This document shows, in pieces, positions 4,873 to 5,552 of a stretch of 5,552 bases of DNA. The number at the start of each line of letters is the position of its first letter. Positions within the stretch are counted from its first letter, which is position 1. The stretch is taken from the NCBI GenBank assembly GCA_002292165.1, contig DBBK01000274.1, forward strand, positions 1-5,552, written 5' to 3'. This DNA comes from Brevundimonas sp. UBA986 (GTDB lineage: Bacteria > Pseudomonadota > Alphaproteobacteria > Caulobacterales > Caulobacteraceae). The translations under genes were made by a program, and so were the position numbers. The notes beneath the pieces are model-generated. The model did no database searches, was not told the origin of the DNA, and saw nothing but the letters and a program-made list of their open reading frames with translations.

Positions 4873-5552
4873 TCAGGTCAAGCTGGCGGCGAAACGCTGA
4901 ATCCGGCCGCAGGCCTCTTCGAGGATCGCTTCCGAGGTCGCGTAGCTGATGCGGAAGTAGGGGCTGAGGCCGAAGGCCGCGCCCTGCACGACGGCCACAC
5001 CCTCGGCCTCCAGCAGTTCGGAGGTGAAGACCTCGTCGTCGGTGATGGTCACGCCCGACGGCGTCGTCTTGCCGATCAGGCCCGCGATCGAGGGATAGAC
5101 GTAGAAGGCGCCCTCGGGCGTCAGGCAGGTGATGCCCGTCGCCTGATTCAACATCGAGACGACCAGGTCGCGGCGCTTCTCGAAGGCGTCCTTGCGCGGG
5201 GCCAGGAAGTCCTGGGTGCCGTTCAGGGCCTCGACGGCGGCGAACTGGCTGATCGAGGTCGGGTTCGACGTTGTCTGGCTGGCGACCTTGCGCATCAGGT
5301 CGATCAGGGCCTTGGGGCCGCCGGCGTAACCGATGCGCCAGCCGGTCATGGCATAGGCCTTGGACACGCCGTTCACCGTCAGGGTGCGGTCGTAGAGCTT
5401 CGGCTCGACCTGGGCGATCGTCGTGTATTCGAAGTCGCCGAAGGTCAGGTGCTCATACATGTCGTCCGTCAGGATCCAGACCTGAGGGTGACGCAGCAGG
5501 ACGTCCGCGAGGGCCTGGAGCTCGGCGCGGGTGTAGGCGGCGCCGGTCGGGT
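4873..5552 (-). CDS. aspC: Aspartate aminotransferase, PLP-dependent class I/II, N-terminus missing
   Basis: This cytoplasmic enzyme transfers the amino group between aspartate and 2-oxoglutarate, linking oxaloacetate and glutamate. The frame continues past the internal ATG at 5460 to the window edge, giving 225 visible residues. They begin PTGAAYTRAE, the end of the conserved NPTG motif. WILTDDMYEH (visible 25-34) carries the aspartate and tyrosine that hold the pyridoxal ring. GVSKAYAMTGWRIGYA (61-76) contains the catalytic Schiff-base lysine (K64, codon 5359-5361) and the phosphate-binding arginine. YFRISYA (198-204) has the arginine that binds the substrate carboxylate. Family members are about 400 residues, so about 175 are missing. 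The block resembles the bacterial subgroup (Rhizobium aatA or Thermus type) more than E. coli AspC; some members also use prephenate or aromatic substrates, so specificity is inferred. A strong hairpin follows its stop codon. Confidence 0.92.
   Translation of the reverse strand, partial: PTGAAYTRAELQALADVLLRHPQVWILTDDMYEHLTFGDFEYTTIAQVEPKLYDRTLTVNGVSKAYAMTGWRIGYAGGPKALIDLMRKVASQTTSNPTSISQFAAVEALNGTQDFLAPRKDAFEKRRDLVVSMLNQATGITCLTPEGAFYVYPSIAGLIGKTTPSGVTITDDEVFTSELLEAEGVAVVQGAAFGLSPYFRISYATSEAILEEACGRIQRFAASLT

Noticed and set aside
1..5552. Mobile elements, CRISPR arrays, tRNA or rRNA genes, defence or toxin-antitoxin systems
   Set aside because: I saw no transposase or integrase motifs, no regularly spaced repeats, no tRNA cloverleaf and no familiar defence domains; the content is ordinary core genes.

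Overview
The window is GC-rich, its codons mostly end in G or C, and it is packed with short intergenic gaps. Protein content points to an alphaproteobacterium of the Caulobacterales, most like Brevundimonas or Caulobacter: a DUF1489 protein (a family I know mainly from Alphaproteobacteria), a PrmA and a COG4123 methyltransferase of alphaproteobacterial style, and a long-chain polyprenyl diphosphate synthase. The genus is inference from remembered family resemblance, not from a search.

Layout. Bases 2-826 (+) hold the 3' part of prmA, the ribosomal protein L11 methyltransferase; its N-terminus lies before the window. On the same strand follow a membrane-anchored, alanine-rich coiled-coil protein of unknown function (895-1362), a DUF1489 protein (1414-1809), an unrecognised 59-residue protein (1831-2010) and a VOC/glyoxalase-fold protein (2024-2395). 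The gaps are short, so the last three at least are probably co-transcribed. Converging on them from the minus strand is a two-gene unit: a COG4123/TrmN6-type methyltransferase (2622-3389) and, 5 bases after its stop, a small helical protein (2266-2616) whose tail runs antisense into the VOC gene.

Divergent from the methyltransferase, a long-chain polyprenyl diphosphate synthase gene (ispB type, 3508-4542, +) makes the isoprenoid side chain of ubiquinone. It faces a minus-strand pair: an aspartate aminotransferase (4873-5552, N-terminus beyond the window) and a 42-residue single-pass membrane protein (4643-4771). The two convergence zones and the gap between the minus-strand genes hold several strong inverted repeats, probably terminators or mRNA leader structures.

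Overall this is an ordinary chromosomal housekeeping region. I see no mobile element, CRISPR array, tRNA, rRNA, toxin-antitoxin or defence signature, and no convincing new multi-gene system. The points worth a second look are two small genes that length cut-offs would miss, the 130-base antiparallel gene overlap, and the run of inverted repeats at 4785-4866.
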